64,000 bases of DNA from Pseudophaeobacter arcticus DSM 23566 (GTDB lineage Bacteria > Pseudomonadota > Alphaproteobacteria > Rhodobacterales > Rhodobacteraceae). Below are positions 27,776-35,972 of this stretch, piece by piece (position 1 is the first letter of the stretch; every line of letters begins with the position of its first letter). Made by a program: the position numbers and the translations under genes. Location: positions 139,325 to 203,324 of the forward strand of contig NZ_AXBF01000006.1 in assembly GCF_000473205.1 (NCBI RefSeq). Direction: 5' to 3'. The notes below the pieces were generated by a model that did no database searches, was not told the origin of the DNA, and worked only from the letters and a program-made list of their open reading frames with translations.

Positions 27776-29221
27776 TTATCCAAGCACCCGGACCACGATG
27801 TTGATAAGACGGCGTACAAAGCCCGTGTAAGGCGGGAAAAGCATATGCGTGATCGAATGCTTTTCCTCCAGAACGGCTTTTTCATGGGAAAAGGCCTTGA
27901 AGCCGTGTTCGCCATGGGCCGACCCAATGCCGGAGTTGTTGACGCCGCCAAATGGAAGGTTCGGGTGCAGGAAATGCACCACTGTAAGGTTTACGCCCAC
28001 CGCGCCCGAAGAGGTGCGCGTGATGATCTGATCAGCGAAGCCCTTGCTTTTGTCGAAGATATACAGGGCAAGCGGCTTGGGGTTTGCGTTGATCTTGTCG
28101 ATAACTTTATCCAGATCGACATATTCGATGATCGGCAAGATCGGCCCAAACAGTTCTTCGTGAGTGATTTCCATATCGTCCGAAACCTCGGAGATCAGCG
28201 TCGGGGCAACGAAATTCTGGGCCGCGTCTGTCTGCCCGCCCTGAAGGATGCTTGCGCCTTTGGCACGGGCATCCTCGATCAGGTTGCGAACCCTGTCAAA
28301 GTGACGTTCGTTCACAATCCGGCAATAGTCGGGCGTTGCTTTTTGAGCCTCGGGCGTCTTTCCATAGACCCGGCCGATCTCGGCCTGAAGCGCAGCCTTG
28401 AACGCAGTCGAAACATCGCGATGTACATACACATGATCCGGTGCGATACAGGTCTGACCGTTGTTTGCGAACTTACCCCAGACGATGTTGCGCGCGGCCT
28501 TCTTGATATTGGCGTTGGGCCCGACGATTGTGGGCGACTTACCACCAAGTTCCAGAGTGACCGATGTCAGGTTTTTTGCCGCCGCCTCCATCACGACCTT
28601 GCCGATTGCCGGGCTGCCCGTGAAGAAAATGTGGTCAAACGGAAGCGACAGTAGCTCTTGGGAAACCGTGGCGTCGCCTTCGATGACCCTGACCAGATCC
28701 GGTGTGAACGCCTCTTCCACGATGTCGATGATGACACGGGACGCATTTGGCGTCATTTCTGACGGCTTGATGATGGCACTGTTGCCGGCCGCGATTGCCG
28801 AAACCAGCGGCCCGAGCGAAAGATTCACTGGATAGTTCCAGGGCGCGATGATCAGGCACACACCCTTGGCCTCGGGGCGAACCCGTGCCTTGGTGCCAAA
28901 CACCCCCAAAGTGGCGCGCGCCCGTTTGGGGCGCATCCACGACTTCAAATGGTGTTTGGTGTGCCGGATTTCCTGAAGCACAGGGAAGATCTCGGTCAGT
29001 TTCACTTCTTCGGCGGGTTTGCGAAAATCAGCGGCGCAAGCCGCGATGATTTTGTCCTCGTTCCGTTTGACGGCCTCTGCTAGGCGGTCCAGCTGTGCAA
29101 TGCGTGCCTTGCGGTCAAAACTGGCACGCCGGGCAAGTTGTGCCCGAATCTGGGTGTCAAACGCCGCTCGGATGTCATCGGCACTGGCTGTTTTTGCGTG
29201 AAATGATGCAACCTGATTCAT
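27776..29221 (-). CDS. alkH: AlkH, aldehyde dehydrogenase
   Basis: A 481-residue class-3-like aldehyde dehydrogenase. The catalytic cysteine is in [14 protein letters not shown], the glutamate in [14 protein letters not shown], and the NAD site around [16 protein letters not shown]. The C-terminus ends in a hydrophobic and basic tail ([20 protein letters not shown]), like the membrane anchors of fatty-aldehyde dehydrogenases, suggesting it works at the membrane where AlkJ releases aldehydes. ATG 29221 is used; a longer in-frame version would overlap alkG. Spacing to alkG is 10 bp. Confidence 0.9.
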   Translation of the reverse strand: MNQVASFHAKTASADDIRAAFDTQIRAQLARRASFDRKARIAQLDRLAEAVKRNEDKIIAACAADFRKPAEEVKLTEIFPVLQEIRHTKHHLKSWMRPKRARATLGVFGTKARVRPEAKGVCLIIAPWNYPVNLSLGPLVSAIAAGNSAIIKPSEMTPNASRVIIDIVEEAFTPDLVRVIEGDATVSQELLSLPFDHIFFTGSPAIGKVVMEAAAKNLTSVTLELGGKSPTIVGPNANIKKAARNIVWGKFANNGQTCIAPDHVYVHRDVSTAFKAALQAEIGRVYGKTPEAQKATPDYCRIVNERHFDRVRNLIEDARAKGASILQGGQTDAAQNFVAPTLISEVSDDMEITHEELFGPILPIIEYVDLDKVIDKINANPKPLALYIFDKSKGFADQIITRTSSGAVGVNLTVVHFLHPNLPFGGVNNSGIGSAHGEHGFKAFSHEKAVLEEKHSITHMLFPPYTGFVRRLINIVVRVLG

Positions 29222-29231
29222 GTTCACGCTC

Positions 29232-29702
29232 CTACTTCTCTTCGTAGAGGACATAGTCCTCTTTCGTGGCGCCACAGTCCGGACAGCACCAATCATCGGG
29301 GATCTGACTGAACAGAGTTCCCGGCGGGAAACCTTCGTGTTCGTCGCCAAGGGCTTCGTCGTAGATATGACCGCATGTTATGCAAAGCCATTTCCGGTAG
29401 GTGGTTCCGGCGGCGGGGGCCGCCTGTGCCACCGGAGCAGGCGCTTGCGGTGCGGCGGCAGGAGCGTCAACCGCCACGGGTTCGGGTGCCGGGGCCGGAG
29501 CGAGTGTCGGTGCCGGGGTTGGTGCTAGCGCTGCGGCTTCGCCGATCAGCACAAAGTCCTCTTTGTCGCGGACCGCGCAATCGGGGCACGAAAAGTCTTC
29601 GGGCACTTGTGACCACGGCGTTCCCGGCGGGAACCCCTCATGCGGGTGGCCCTGGATTTCATCGTAGGTGTAACCGCAATCCGGGCATTGATATTTAGCC
29701 AT
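29232..29702 (-). CDS. alkG: AlkG, two-domain rubredoxin
   Basis: A 156-residue protein with two rubredoxin domains. Domain 1 (residues 1-55) has [10 protein letters not shown] and [12 protein letters not shown]; domain 2 (about 100-156) has [19 protein letters not shown] and [17 protein letters not shown]. They are joined by an Ala/Pro-rich linker of about 45 residues. This is the architecture of GPo1 AlkG. By established work on alkane rubredoxins, the AlkG2-type domain (without an Arg just after the second CxxC) is the one that transfers electrons to AlkB; domain 2 fits that type. Electrons come from AlkT. The separate alkF gene of GPo1 is absent here. Confidence 0.95.
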   Translation of the reverse strand: MAKYQCPDCGYTYDEIQGHPHEGFPPGTPWSQVPEDFSCPDCAVRDKEDFVLIGEAAALAPTPAPTLAPAPAPEPVAVDAPAAAPQAPAPVAQAAPAAGTTYRKWLCITCGHIYDEALGDEHEGFPPGTLFSQIPDDWCCPDCGATKEDYVLYEEK

Positions 29703-29825
29703 TGTTCATTCCTCCCTTACACACGTGCGTTGACAGGCAAGCACATGCGTCGTTCCAGATTTTCTGTCGGTTGTGTCTGCGGCCCCGTCATCGAGTGAGA
29801 GCAAGGGGCTGTTTGTCAGGTCAGT

Positions 29826-29846
29826 GTTGGCCCCATCGGGGCCAAC
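29826..29846. promoter_or_regulatory. Strong hairpin between alkB and alkG
   Basis: A perfect 9-bp stem with a 3-base loop, GTTGGCCCC-ATC-GGGGCCAAC, lies in the 173-bp space between alkB and alkG, in the place where alkF is found in GPo1. No T run follows on the minus strand. It may cap the 3' end of a processed alkB message and so raise AlkB relative to the downstream genes; this is inference. Confidence 0.6.
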
Positions 29847-29875
29847 TCCTTAGTCTGAGGCGCCATGCGAGGGTT

Positions 29876-31087
29876 TTATTCGGCAGGCATGGCGGCAGGT
29901 TGCGCAGGTGCGACCGACCCGAATTTACGGTCATAGTACTCACGCATGCCAGGCTCGATCTGAATCTTGTTCAGGTCACCTTTGGCCCAGTCCAAGACAC
30001 GATGATCCATGATCGATCGGAACCACGAGGGGACCAGCGCCGCAAAGAACATCCCGGGATAGCCCGAAGGAAGCGCAGGCAGATCCTTGAAGTCGCGCAG
30101 CGATTGATAGGACCGCGTCGGGTGCGCGTGGTGGTCCGAGTGCCGCTGCAGGTGGAACAGGATCAGGTTGGACATGATATGGTTCGAGTTCCACGAATGG
30201 TGCGGCTTCTGATGCTCGTATTTGCCGTTGGGCAGTTTTTCGCGCAGCAGGCCATAGTGTTCGATATAGTTGGCCGAGGTCAGCTGCCACCATCCGTACG
30301 CCATCTGAATGGGCAGGAACACAAGCATGATCGGCCCGAAGAATGCCAGCAGTCCGGCGTAAAGAACGACGGTAATGATCAGCGGCTGAAGGATCTCGTT
30401 GTCCAGGCTCCAGACACTCTTGCCACTCCGCTCAAGGCGAACTTCTTCGAGCTCCCAGGCGCGTTTGAAGGCACCGGGGATTTCGCGGGTTGCGAAAGAA
30501 TAGATGTTTTCACCCATACGCGATGTTGCCGGATCTTTCGGGGTCGCCACGTCGCGGTGGTGCCCTTTGTTATGCTCGATGAAAAAGTGGCCATAGCCCA
30601 CGACTGCCAGCACCAGTTTGGCCATCCAGCGGTCAAATGTTTCTTTCTTGTGGCCCAGTTCATGGCCGGTGTTCAGTGCCAAACCGTTGACGATACCCAG
30701 CGACAGTGCAAGCGCAATGAACTCAAAGGCATTGACCGATTGGGTTGCCACCCACCAGCAGGATCCGACAAGAGCCGCATAGTGCATGGGCACGGTCAGA
30801 TAAGTGAGCACGCGATAGTAGCGGTCTTTTTCAAGATCAGGCACGGCCGACTCGGGGGGATTCGAGAAATCCTCTCCGAACATCGCGTCCAGCAGCGGTA
30901 CCGCCAGATACCACAGAATCAAGACCGTTCCGTACCAGATGCTCCATCCGGTTTCCGAGACCAGGTAAAGTCCGATCAGCGGCGTTGCCGGCCAGAATAC
31001 GGACAAAATCCAAAAATACCGTTTCTTATCAACGTATGCTTCAGTGGCGCCGGCTTCTGCCGCGGCCGTTTCGTTCAAATCCTTCAT
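29876..31087 (-). CDS. alkB: AlkB, integral-membrane alkane 1-monooxygenase
   Basis: A 403-residue membrane di-iron hydroxylase, near the 401 residues of GPo1 AlkB. All histidine boxes are present: HELGHK (142-147), EHNKGHH (171-177), the AlkB-specific NYIEHYG (273-279) and LQRHSDHH (313-320), with about six membrane helices. Trp59 sits where GPo1 has Trp55, a residue known to limit chain length, so medium-chain alkanes (about C5-C12) are the predicted substrates. The ATG at 31087 has GGGAGGA upstream. First gene of the minus-strand alk operon, divergent from alkS. It hydroxylates the terminal methyl group with electrons from AlkT through AlkG. Recalled GPo1 sequence shares long identical blocks. 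Confidence 0.96.
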   Translation of the reverse strand: MKDLNETAAAEAGATEAYVDKKRYFWILSVFWPATPLIGLYLVSETGWSIWYGTVLILWYLAVPLLDAMFGEDFSNPPESAVPDLEKDRYYRVLTYLTVPMHYAALVGSCWWVATQSVNAFEFIALALSLGIVNGLALNTGHELGHKKETFDRWMAKLVLAVVGYGHFFIEHNKGHHRDVATPKDPATSRMGENIYSFATREIPGAFKRAWELEEVRLERSGKSVWSLDNEILQPLIITVVLYAGLLAFFGPIMLVFLPIQMAYGWWQLTSANYIEHYGLLREKLPNGKYEHQKPHHSWNSNHIMSNLILFHLQRHSDHHAHPTRSYQSLRDFKDLPALPSGYPGMFFAALVPSWFRSIMDHRVLDWAKGDLNKIQIEPGMREYYDRKFGSVAPAQPAAMPAE

Positions 31088-31208
31088 CAGTCTGTTCCTC
31101 CCTGAAAGGCTGTCACTTGGCCATACGGTGGTCAGAAGCATGATTGCATTGCTTCCTCCTGCCGACTGACGCTGAGACGGCAAAATCCTCACAGACAGGC
31201 CAGCTAAC

Positions 31209-31228
31209 AACTACACGTTCGTGTAGTT
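31209..31228. promoter_or_regulatory. Palindrome in the alkB-alkS intergenic region (candidate AlkS site)
   Basis: A perfect inverted repeat AACTACACG-TT-CGTGTAGTT lies 66 bp before alkS and about 120 bp before alkB. It is the only strong dyad in the shared 207-bp region. AlkS is a LuxR/MalT-type activator in GPo1 that acts on the alkB promoter and on its own gene, so this is the obvious operator candidate. Confidence 0.6.
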
Positions 31229-31240
31229 TTGAGTTTCGCG

Positions 31241-31249
31241 TGCTATAGT
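31241..31249 (+). promoter_or_regulatory. Extended -10 promoter element for alkS
   Basis: TGCTATAGT is a near-ideal extended -10 element, 12 bp downstream of the palindrome. Transcription would start near 31256 and the palindrome would centre near -38, a position usual for activators that touch RNA polymerase. A matching alkB-side -10 is less clear. Confidence 0.5.
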
Positions 31250-31294
31250 TATGGAGTCGGGACACCAACGATACATCGCTTCGGGGAGGGAGGG

Positions 31295-33910
31295 ATGACA
31301 ACGCCCTCCAGAGCAAACCCAGACGACATTTCGGGCTTTCTGAAACGGATGAATACCCGTCGCACAAAGTATTCTCAGGGTTGTCTAAAGCGCGACAGGC
31401 TGAGTTTTACAGGAAACCCGACGGCCAAGTGTCTTCTTTACAAAGCGCCTCCCGGCTTTGGCAAGTCGGTCCAGGTCGCCCAGTGCGCCCAAGCCGCGCT
31501 CGAAAGAAACGAAGACTGCATCTACCTGGATTTTTCGTCTTTCTGGCCAAAAGACCTATCTGAAACCGATTTGATTGCGAATTCGATTGTCGCGGCGCTT
31601 TCCTCCGAAGGATTCTCCGAGAAAACGACCACGAGTAGTGTGAATATCCTCGCGCTGCGCCTGCTCACGGATCATGAAAGACCCGTCACGATCTGCCTGG
31701 ATGGCGTAGCAGACGCTGCCACTACGCAAAGGTTTCTGAGAACGATCACACTGGAAACGCCGGAAACCGTTCGATTGGTCATAAGCGAAGGCTTGCCCGA
31801 CGCGACGGTCTCTCTGTCGGTCCTCTCGGATGTCGTTACGATCGGCCCGGACGATTTGGGTTTCACCCTCGATGAGACTGGCTTGTTTCTGTCACTGGAC
31901 GCAGACCAGGCAAAGAGAGTGTTCGATTTGACGGGCGGCTGGCCGCTTCTGTGCGCGCTGGCGGGAAAATCAAATACCCCAGGCGTAGGCATCGCCCATC
32001 TGCCCGAGGTTCAAGCCTATTTCGAAAACGATGTGCTGGCGCAGGTGCCGCAACCGCTCCGCGATTGCCTGATGAAAGCCAGCTGGCTGGAAGAAATCAA
32101 TGAAGATGTCTGCAACTACGTGTTCAAGACGGACGCTGCAGGCCTTAAACTGGCTAAACTTGAATCGCACTATCGCCTTTTGGCGTCCAGCACTGCAACG
32201 CCAAACCGCTATGAAATGAACCGGGCGCTGAAAGAGTATCTGCGCAATCGTTTCATAGAGGCAAACGGATCGCGCCAGTCGTATTTCCTGAAACGTATCG
32301 CATTCTGGCATTGGCGAAGAAGAGAATACCGCTTGGTCATTAAAGTGGCCCTGCGGGCCCAAGATCATAATTGGGCCCAACGTCTGGGCGAACAAGCTCT
32401 GCTGGACCTTGCCCTGAGGCAGGGAGAGATCGAGGCCTTGATAACTTGGTTCACCGGCATTCCTCGGTTCAAATTAATCCAGACACCATCCTTGGCCATC
32501 GGATATGCTTGGGTGCTGTACTTCGGCCAACGTGCTCAGGAAGCTCAAGAGGTGCTGGACAGACTGAACGTCTTGCCAGCTTCAGATCCCGCGAAACAGG
32601 ACGACCCGAATGGATGGGGGGAACTGGTCCACGCCATTGGTCTGGCCACACATGATGAAATGAAAGAAAGCGATGAAGGCTGCACTGCATGGGTTGACAC
32701 CTATGGGTTGGTCAACCCCGTCGGGCAGGCGGCTGCACAGACCTGCAGAGCCTTCATTGCCGCCTCTGACAGGCAGTTCACTATCCTCTCGGATCAAATC
32801 GCCACGGCCACGGTCACAAGCGGAGCAGTCCGTCACCGCTATGCTTTTGGCTGGCTTGCTGCGGCCGGTATCCTGGCCAGACTGCTCAATGGCGACATTT
32901 ATGGCGCGCGCGCCGAAATCCGACGGGCACAGAAAGATGAAAACGTCGCCCACGAGCGCACGCCGTTTGTCAAAGGAATGTTCACCTCCTTCGAATTTCA
33001 GGTCCAGGCAGAAGACGGATCAATCACACCTGACGACGGCCTCCTGCATGAGGCTCTCGATTTCGCGCTGGCATTCGGGGTGACGGATGTGGTGTGGAAC
33101 ACGGTTCGAAGCGCGGTCGAGGTATATATTCGCCGAGGTGACACATCCCGGGCCTTCTTGTTGCTGGAACGCTGCCGCCTTACGGCAAACGAGCGCGGCT
33201 TGAAGCGGTTGGGTATCCTGATTCGGTTGGGTACCGAAGTCTTTGCCATGGGATCCCGAACGAGTACCTCGCTCGGGATCGGACCTCTCCCATCGGACGA
33301 AGACTTGGTCTTCTTGCCAAACCAAAATCGCGCTATTCGAGCGGAACGTGAGTTGCTCGAAGCCTCAAGGTTTCTGCGTGACGGGAAACTGGGTCTGGCC
33401 GAGAGGCAGGCGCGAAAAGCTTTGACAAACTTTGCCGCCATCAGGGACCAACGCGGTGAGATCAGGGCGCAATGTACGCTTGCGGCCACTATCCATCTGA
33501 TGGGCGACGAGAAGCAGGCAATAAAAAGAATGGTCGATGCCAATCTGCAAGCACAACAACTGGGTGCATTCAGGTCTTTGGAAAACAGGCGGCATTTTCT
33601 GAGGGTCATCAGCCCAACAGCAAAAGCGTTCCTGGGTCAAAAGGCAGACCAAGTTTCGATTGCCGGAAAAACGGCGCATGAACTGACGATCTCTAAGCTC
33701 CCCGCTGCACATATATCTGCCCCGATCAGCCGAAAGCAAATCGGGGTTTTGCAGCATGCGGCACTCGGGTTGAGCAACAAGGAAATTGCAGCGCGCCTGC
33801 ATGTCACGGAAGACACTGTGAAATGGCATTTCCGGAGAATCTTATCCTCCCTAAATGCCAGCAACCGTACCGAGGCCGTGTTAATCGCACGCTCGAAAGG
33901 CCTCATTTAA
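31295..33910 (+). CDS. alkS: AlkS, LuxR/MalT-type transcriptional activator
   Basis: An 871-residue regulator of the large ATP-binding LuxR (LAL/MalT) class, near the 882 residues of GPo1 AlkS. The Walker A motif APPGFGKS is at residues 51-58, a long helical-repeat middle part follows, and the C-terminal LuxR helix-turn-helix is visible as LQHAALGLSNKEIAARLHVT and EDTVKWHFRRILSSLNA. AlkS senses alkanes and activates the alk operon. The ATG at 31295 has a strong GGGAGGGAGGG site. It is divergent from alkB and 33 bp upstream of alkT, so alkS-alkT form one operon. Confidence 0.9.
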   Translation: MTTPSRANPDDISGFLKRMNTRRTKYSQGCLKRDRLSFTGNPTAKCLLYKAPPGFGKSVQVAQCAQAALERNEDCIYLDFSSFWPKDLSETDLIANSIVAALSSEGFSEKTTTSSVNILALRLLTDHERPVTICLDGVADAATTQRFLRTITLETPETVRLVISEGLPDATVSLSVLSDVVTIGPDDLGFTLDETGLFLSLDADQAKRVFDLTGGWPLLCALAGKSNTPGVGIAHLPEVQAYFENDVLAQVPQPLRDCLMKASWLEEINEDVCNYVFKTDAAGLKLAKLESHYRLLASSTATPNRYEMNRALKEYLRNRFIEANGSRQSYFLKRIAFWHWRRREYRLVIKVALRAQDHNWAQRLGEQALLDLALRQGEIEALITWFTGIPRFKLIQTPSLAIGYAWVLYFGQRAQEAQEVLDRLNVLPASDPAKQDDPNGWGELVHAIGLATHDEMKESDEGCTAWVDTYGLVNPVGQAAAQTCRAFIAASDRQFTILSDQIATATVTSGAVRHRYAFGWLAAAGILARLLNGDIYGARAEIRRAQKDENVAHERTPFVKGMFTSFEFQVQAEDGSITPDDGLLHEALDFALAFGVTDVVWNTVRSAVEVYIRRGDTSRAFLLLERCRLTANERGLKRLGILIRLGTEVFAMGSRTSTSLGIGPLPSDEDLVFLPNQNRAIRAERELLEASRFLRDGKLGLAERQARKALTNFAAIRDQRGEIRAQCTLAATIHLMGDEKQAIKRMVDANLQAQQLGAFRSLENRRHFLRVISPTAKAFLGQKADQVSIAGKTAHELTISKLPAAHISAPISRKQIGVLQHAALGLSNKEIAARLHVTEDTVKWHFRRILSSLNASNRTEAVLIARSKGLI

Positions 33911-33943
33911 GAAGACTTCTATATACTCAGGGAGGAACGAAAA

Positions 33944-35125
33944 ATGGAAACAACCGTGATCATTGGCAATGGGGTCGCTGGGACGACTGCAGCCGCAACA
34001 CTGCGCAGAAACGGCTACGAAGGCACCATTAAGCTGATAGGTGAAGAAGCGGCGCTCCCCTATCAACGCCCACCTCTGTCAAAGGCGTGGTTGCTGGATT
34101 CAGACAGACCGAAACCGACCCCTTTGCGGCCTCTTTCGTTCTATGAGTCTAACGGCATTGAACTGATGCGCGCGCGCAAGGTCGTCAAAATTGACAGGAA
34201 CAAGCGTCGAATCCGCTTCTTGGATGGAAAAACAACGAAATTCGATAACTTGATCCTCGCAACGGGAGCAACGCCTCGCCGCCTCGATTTGGCGGGGGCC
34301 GATCTTAAAGGGATTCACTATCTAAGAGATTTGAGAGATTCTGCAGGACTCCGCCAAGCACTGAATCGCCCAGGCTGCCACGACGTCGTTATCGTCGGTG
34401 CCGGTGTGATCGGACTCGAGGTGGCCTCTGCCGCAATTGATAGTGGAAAGGCCGTCACGATCATAGAGGTTGGTGGACGAGCAATGGCTCGCGTTGCCTC
34501 TCCGGCAGCGACAAACTTCATCACTGAAAAGCTATCAGATGCTGGGGTGCGTTTCATGTTCAACAAGCGTCTCGAAGAGTTTGGCGCTGCTAATCAACAT
34601 GTTTCTTCCATTAACCTTGAAAACGGAATAGAGATTAAGGTCGATCTTGTCTTGGTGAGTATTGGAGCGACGCCGAATATAACCTTAGCCCAGGACGCGG
34701 GCTTGGTTTGTGACAATGGAATCTGTGTGGATCAGGACATGCGGACATCCGACCCCAAGATTTTCGCGATTGGTGATTGCGCGCGCGGTGACAACGCGTT
34801 CGTGTCGGGAAAGCCGCGCATTGAAACTGTCCATAACGCATCCTCCCAGGCACAAATCGCAGCAGCTACTATCTGCAATAAAACACGCCCAGCTCCCGTA
34901 CCACCACGATTTTGGTCCGACCTCAAAGGCATGAAGGTTCAAGCCATAGGAATAGCGGCCGGTTACGATCTGGTACGACGCGTTCCAACCCAGCCTCCGA
35001 CGTCATTGGAGGTGCACCTAAAATACCGCGACCGTCTTGTTGCAGCCGAGGTTATAAACCTTCCCCATCGTCAAGGCGAACTGGTTAAAGAGATTTCTCC
35101 CGTATCATTTTCAGATACAAAGTAA
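33944..35125 (+). CDS. alkT: AlkT, rubredoxin reductase
   Basis: A 393-residue NADH-dependent flavoprotein. The FAD loop IIGNGVAGTTAAATLRRNGY is at the N-terminus, the NAD loop VVIVGAGVIGLEVASAAIDS near residue 150, and the second FAD motif DPKIFAIGDCARGDN near 270. It passes electrons from NADH to AlkG. It starts with a GGAGGA ribosome site 33 bp after alkS. Base composition is visibly lower in GC than the neighbouring T4SS genes. Ferredoxin reductases of other oxygenases share the fold; the alkS partner decides the name. Confidence 0.9.
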   Translation: METTVIIGNGVAGTTAAATLRRNGYEGTIKLIGEEAALPYQRPPLSKAWLLDSDRPKPTPLRPLSFYESNGIELMRARKVVKIDRNKRRIRFLDGKTTKFDNLILATGATPRRLDLAGADLKGIHYLRDLRDSAGLRQALNRPGCHDVVIVGAGVIGLEVASAAIDSGKAVTIIEVGGRAMARVASPAATNFITEKLSDAGVRFMFNKRLEEFGAANQHVSSINLENGIEIKVDLVLVSIGATPNITLAQDAGLVCDNGICVDQDMRTSDPKIFAIGDCARGDNAFVSGKPRIETVHNASSQAQIAAATICNKTRPAPVPPRFWSDLKGMKVQAIGIAAGYDLVRRVPTQPPTSLEVHLKYRDRLVAAEVINLPHRQGELVKEISPVSFSDTK

Positions 35126-35154
35126 CTGAAAATCCCTGTCAAAACCATGCGACT

Positions 35155-35180
35155 TCCGAAGGGAGTGTGCTTCGGATTTT
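35155..35180 (+). terminator. Intrinsic terminator after alkST
   Basis: A 7-bp stem, TCCGAAG and CTTCGGA, with an 8-base loop is followed at once by TTTT. It lies 30 bp after the alkT stop and is the natural end of the alkS-alkT transcript. Confidence 0.65.
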
Positions 35181-35275
35181 ATGGCCAACAGCAAATATGA
35201 ATGCTGTGCAGCCTACAGCTAAAAGTCGCTTCCTTTAGAATTCGTCCTCTACAACCTCCCTGTGGACGACCAACT

Positions 35276-35307
35276 GGCGGCACCGGTATTGCCGGTGCCG
35301 CCCTTTT
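35276..35307 (+). terminator. Second, GC-rich terminator
   Basis: A perfect 11-bp stem, GGCGGCACCGG and CCGGTGCCGCC, with a 5-base loop is followed by CTTTT. It is stronger than the stem next to alkT and may be a backup terminator or belong to a gene that was lost at this junction. Confidence 0.65.
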
Positions 35308-35439
35308 CCGAAAGAGTAATTGAACGGCCCATAATGTTTGCGAGACGGATCATCCCGTGACCTGCTTTTGGGCAGGCACCCCATTCCGGCGATCACGCGC
35401 CGTTCCAAGAATTCTACTCCGCACCTCCGAATGTAACAT

Positions 35440-35456
35440 ATATCGCGTGGCGATAT
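35440..35456. promoter_or_regulatory. Palindromic operator upstream of the XRE gene
   Basis: A perfect dyad ATATCGC-GTG-GCGATAT lies 27 bp before the XRE start codon. Small XRE repressors usually bind such sites and control themselves, so this is probably its operator. Confidence 0.55.
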
Positions 35457-35483
35457 TTCGCGCATCGTGTCCGTTTCGCGGGC

Positions 35484-35693
35484 ATGAACTTGCGGGACCG
35501 TGTAGCACTGAACATCCAGGAATTGAGACGCGCCCGCGGCCTCAGCCAGGAGGAGCTTGCTCATCGGGCCGACGTGAGCCGCGGCCATATGGGCAAGGTC
35601 GAGAACGCCAAGTTCGCGGCCTCCCTCGACCTTCTCGAACGCATCGCTCGGGCGCTCAATGTCGACCCCGAAGAACTCTTCGCGAAACGCTAG
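35484..35693 (+). CDS. Small XRE-family (Cro/CI-type) regulator
   Basis: A 69-residue protein that is a single HTH_3 domain: IQELRRARGLSQEELAHRAD, then VSRGHMGKVENAKFAASLDL and LERIARALNVDPEELFAK. There is no partner domain. It sits just before the transfer region, so it may control that region or be a remnant of a phage- or plasmid-type control circuit. The ATG at 35484 follows a palindrome that could be its own operator. Confidence 0.85.
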   Translation: MNLRDRVALNIQELRRARGLSQEELAHRADVSRGHMGKVENAKFAASLDLLERIARALNVDPEELFAKR

Positions 35694-35771
35694 TCTGTTT
35701 CCTGCGGCTTTGATCCCGCCATTCCCCAACGAAAGAAAGAACGGCAAGAACAGTACGAGTGGCACGGGTAC

Positions 35772-35972
35772 ATGGCGAAAAGAAAGACAGGCTGGCCCTT
35801 TCAGGACGGGTTTCTGAACGATGGTACGCAGGAGATCCACCTGTTCACCGATTACCGTTGGAATGATGGTTCGGTGAGCCGCCGCTGGCATGTCGACCGA
35901 GAACGCTTCGATGTCAGCTTTGCCGAGCTTCGCCCGGTTTCCCTGAACACATCGGACCGTTCGGATCAGTAA
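35772..35972 (+). CDS. Small hypothetical protein
   Basis: A 66-residue soluble protein rich in aromatic and charged residues (GWPFQDGFLNDGTQEIHLFT, then DYRWNDGSVSRRWHVDRERF). I do not recognise the family. It has no signal peptide or membrane segment. It ends a few bases inside the next gene on the other strand (overlap of 7 bp at the 3' ends). Its reading frame shows high-GC codon use in keeping with the neighbours, so it may be real. Confidence 0.45.
   Translation: MAKRKTGWPFQDGFLNDGTQEIHLFTDYRWNDGSVSRRWHVDRERFDVSFAELRPVSLNTSDRSDQ

Larger units (their letters stand above)
35126..35483. other. Intergenic region with terminators and an operator
   Basis: No gene is supported in this 358-bp space between alkT and the small XRE regulator. 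It holds two stem-loops followed by T runs (35155-35180 and 35276-35307) and a palindrome before the XRE gene. Base composition changes here from the alk island to the transfer region, so it is a candidate junction between two acquired segments. No repeat or att-like duplication was found. Confidence 0.6.

Noticed and set aside
29703..29875. A possible alkF (single-domain rubredoxin) between alkB and alkG
   Set aside because: The 173-bp gap is too short for the roughly 400-bp alkF gene and has no CxxCG codons in any frame; only a hairpin is present.
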